From: Geosiphon pyriformis
Taxonomy: Eukaryota; Glomeromycota; Glomeromycetes; Archaeosporales; Geosiphonaceae
Direction: 5' to 3'
DNA: 64,000 nt
NCBI GenBank assembly: GCA_016748015.1
Contig: JAAOMT010000697.1
Location: 380,868 to 444,867 of the forward strand
Part shown: in pieces, positions 62,118-64,000 of the stretch
Numbering within the stretch: the stretch's first letter is position 1
How the letters are laid out: each line of letters begins with the position of its first letter
The notes under the pieces: model-generated
Seen by the model: only the letters and a program-made list of their open reading frames with translations
What the model was told of the DNA's origin: nothing
The model's database searches: none
Translations under genes and position numbers: made by a program

Positions 62118-64000
62118 ATGACTAAAAAAAACTTTCAAGAGAAATATGAATTAATTACGAGGAATTTACAAGAAGTTTTGGGGGGAGAAGAGATACTTGA
62201 GATACTTAAGGAACGAGATTTGAAGCTTTACTGGGGGACTGCACCAACGGGAAGGCCACACATTGGTTACTTTGTTCCAATGTCGAAAATTGCAGACTTT
62301 CTTTTGGCTGGAGTTGAAGTAAGTCCTTTTCAAGAAACTTCTAGCAAGAAGCTTTATACATAAAAGATGTTTTGTATAAATAGCCTCTTTGTCTATTCTT
62401 TTGCTCTACCAAGTTTGCTTGTTCATTCTGTTAATCCTTAGTATGAATTTATTGGTTTATTATAAATAGGTAACGATTCTTTTAGCCGATATTCATGCTT
62501 TTCTTGATAATATGAAGGCACCGCTTCAATTGGTTAAATATCGCACCAAATACTATGAGGAGCTTATTAAAGCTCTTTTGGAATCGATCGGTGTACCAAT
62601 TGAAAAGTTAAAGTTTGTGGTAGGATCGACGTATCAACTTTCAGAGAAGTATAATATGGATCAGTACCGTCTTTGCGCCATCGTTACTGAACATGATGCC
62701 AAAAAGGCAGGCGCTGAAGTAGTTAAACAAGTTGAATCGCCTCTGCTTTCTGGATTACTTTATCCCGGGTTGCAAGCTCTCGATGAAGAATATCTGGGTG
62801 TCGATGCTCAATTTGGTGGTGTTGATCAAAGAAAAATCTTTGTATATGCTGAAAAATATTTGCCACATCTTGGCTATAAAAAGCGAGCACATTTAATGAA
62901 CCCGATGGTACCAGGTCTACAAGGGTCAAAAATGTCTTCATCTGATGTGGATTCAAAAATTGATTTACTTGATGATGAGGGGGCTGTCTCTAGGAAACTA
63001 AAAAAAGCTTTTTGTGAAGAGGGGAACATTGTAGAGAATGGAGTTTTATCTTTTGTTAATTCAGTTTTGTTTCCACTTGGTTCTATGAATGATCAAACTC
63101 CAAATTTTGTGATCAAACGACCAGAAAAATATGGTGGTGATGTGACCTATACTGACTTTAAGTCTTTGGAAAACGATTTCCGTGACAAAAAAGTTCATCC
63201 AGGTGATTTAAAAGCTTCAGTAGCAGAGTCCATAAATAAATTGTTGAATCCCATTCGCAAGAAATGGGAAGATAACCCCGAATTCGTTAAGATGACCGAA
63301 CAGGCGTACCCGCAACCAGCAGCAAAAATTGTAAAGAAAAAAGAACCAAAAAAACAGAGTTCTTCAACTTTAGCTGAAAGCAGCACTGCTGAGAAGCCCG
63401 TAGACGTTTCCAGATTAGGTTTATAATAATTCTTTCTTTTTTATTTATTCAAATTTATAAAACCAATCCGTCATTTCCTCAATCTGACTCTAATCTTTTA
63501 TCCACTAATTTTATGAATATACTTCCTTTTCTTTTGAATAGACGTTCGGGTTGCAAAAATTATAAAAGCAGAAATTCATCCCCAAAACCCAAAGTCTTAT
63601 GTTTCCACAGTGGATGTTGGTGATGAATCTGGCATCCCACGTACAGTGGTCTCGGGTTTAGCGACTTTTATTCCTTTTGAAAAAATGCAAGGACGACAAG
63701 TACTTGCTGTTTGCAATCTAAAGTCTGCTAAATTCCAAGGTATCGAGTCTCAGGCAATGCTTTTGGCTACCTCATCCACGGATGGTACCCAAATTGAATT
63801 ATTAGATCCCCCTCCAAATTCAGAAATTGGTGAAGCAATCTTTTGGGAAGGGTATCCATCCGTGGTGAAAGGTGGCGAGATATTAAACCCAAAGCAAAAA
63901 ATTTTCGAAAAAATCGCCGAAGGGTTTCGTATCAATGATGAAGGTGTTGCTGTTTATAACGATCTTCCATTTCGTGTGAAAAATGGAGTTGTAAGCGCTA
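62118..64000 (+). CDS. Cytosolic tyrosyl-tRNA synthetase fused to EMAPII-type domain (3' end beyond window)
   Basis: Class I aminoacyl-tRNA synthetase charging tRNA-Tyr. Exons 62118-62318, 62470-63418 and 63542-64000+ join in phase. Catalytic domain: [20 protein letters not shown] (HIGH-like), [55 protein letters not shown] and [16 protein letters not shown] (KMSKS-like). A Lys-rich linker ([13 protein letters not shown]) leads to [20 protein letters not shown], then [39 protein letters not shown] and [15 protein letters not shown]: an OB-fold tRNA-binding domain of the EMAPII/Arc1p C-terminal type, as in animal TyrRS. From established family knowledge, budding-yeast Tys1 lacks this fusion. 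Only the last residues lie outside the window. Confidence 0.96.

Overview
The window looks like nuclear DNA of an AT-rich fungus, most likely an arbuscular-mycorrhizal fungus (Glomeromycotina). Host genes carry many short introns (mostly GT-AG, about 60-140 nt). They encode conserved eukaryotic proteins, including a fungus-type chitin-pathway GFAT and the fungal magnesium-chelatase-like family. They are separated by long, extremely AT-rich tracts full of decayed LINE and Ty3-type LTR retrotransposons whose protein style resembles elements I associate with Rhizophagus and relatives. The species assignment is inference.

Layout. 1-4.9 kb: 3' part of Elongator subunit ELP2 (+), then two 20S proteasome beta genes, beta5/PRE2 (-) and beta6/PRE7 (+), head to head across a 180-bp shared promoter. 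4.9-16.0 kb: AT-rich desert holding one nearly full-length but broken LINE (about 6.76-13.55 kb). 16.0-22.0 kb: a magnesium-chelatase-like gene (-) and GFA1 (+), divergently arranged. 22.4-22.9 kb: a small CpG-retaining, hairpin-forming island that may be an RNA gene. 22.9-40.6 kb: repeat graveyard with LINE RNase H relics, an LTR element of Gag-protease-dUTPase type without visible reverse transcriptase, an inverted Ty3-type remnant with Gag and integrase, and a LINE RT fragment abutting an LTR. 40.7-46.7 kb: nucleoporin NUP188 (+). 47.4-49.9 kb: two unidentified genes (+), one Cys-rich and one Asn-rich/basic. 50.2-51.0 kb: MPDU1, a PQ-loop protein (-). 51.6-57.5 kb: condensin subunit CND1/NCAPD2 (-). 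57.8-58.2 kb: a possible small gene. 58.2-61.7 kb: AT desert with a large inverted repeat. 62.1-64.0 kb: cytosolic tyrosyl-tRNA synthetase (+), fused to an EMAPII-type tRNA-binding domain and running off the window.

The genes are unlinked housekeeping functions (tRNA wobble modification, protein degradation, amino-sugar synthesis, nuclear pore, glycosylation, chromosome condensation, translation); nothing suggests a gene cluster. The clearest functional pairing is the divergent proteasome pair. The clearest genome-scale contrast is CpG: host exons keep it, while transposons have almost lost it, as expected if they were methylated and deaminated. Exon boundaries given below were read by eye from splice signals and frame continuity.
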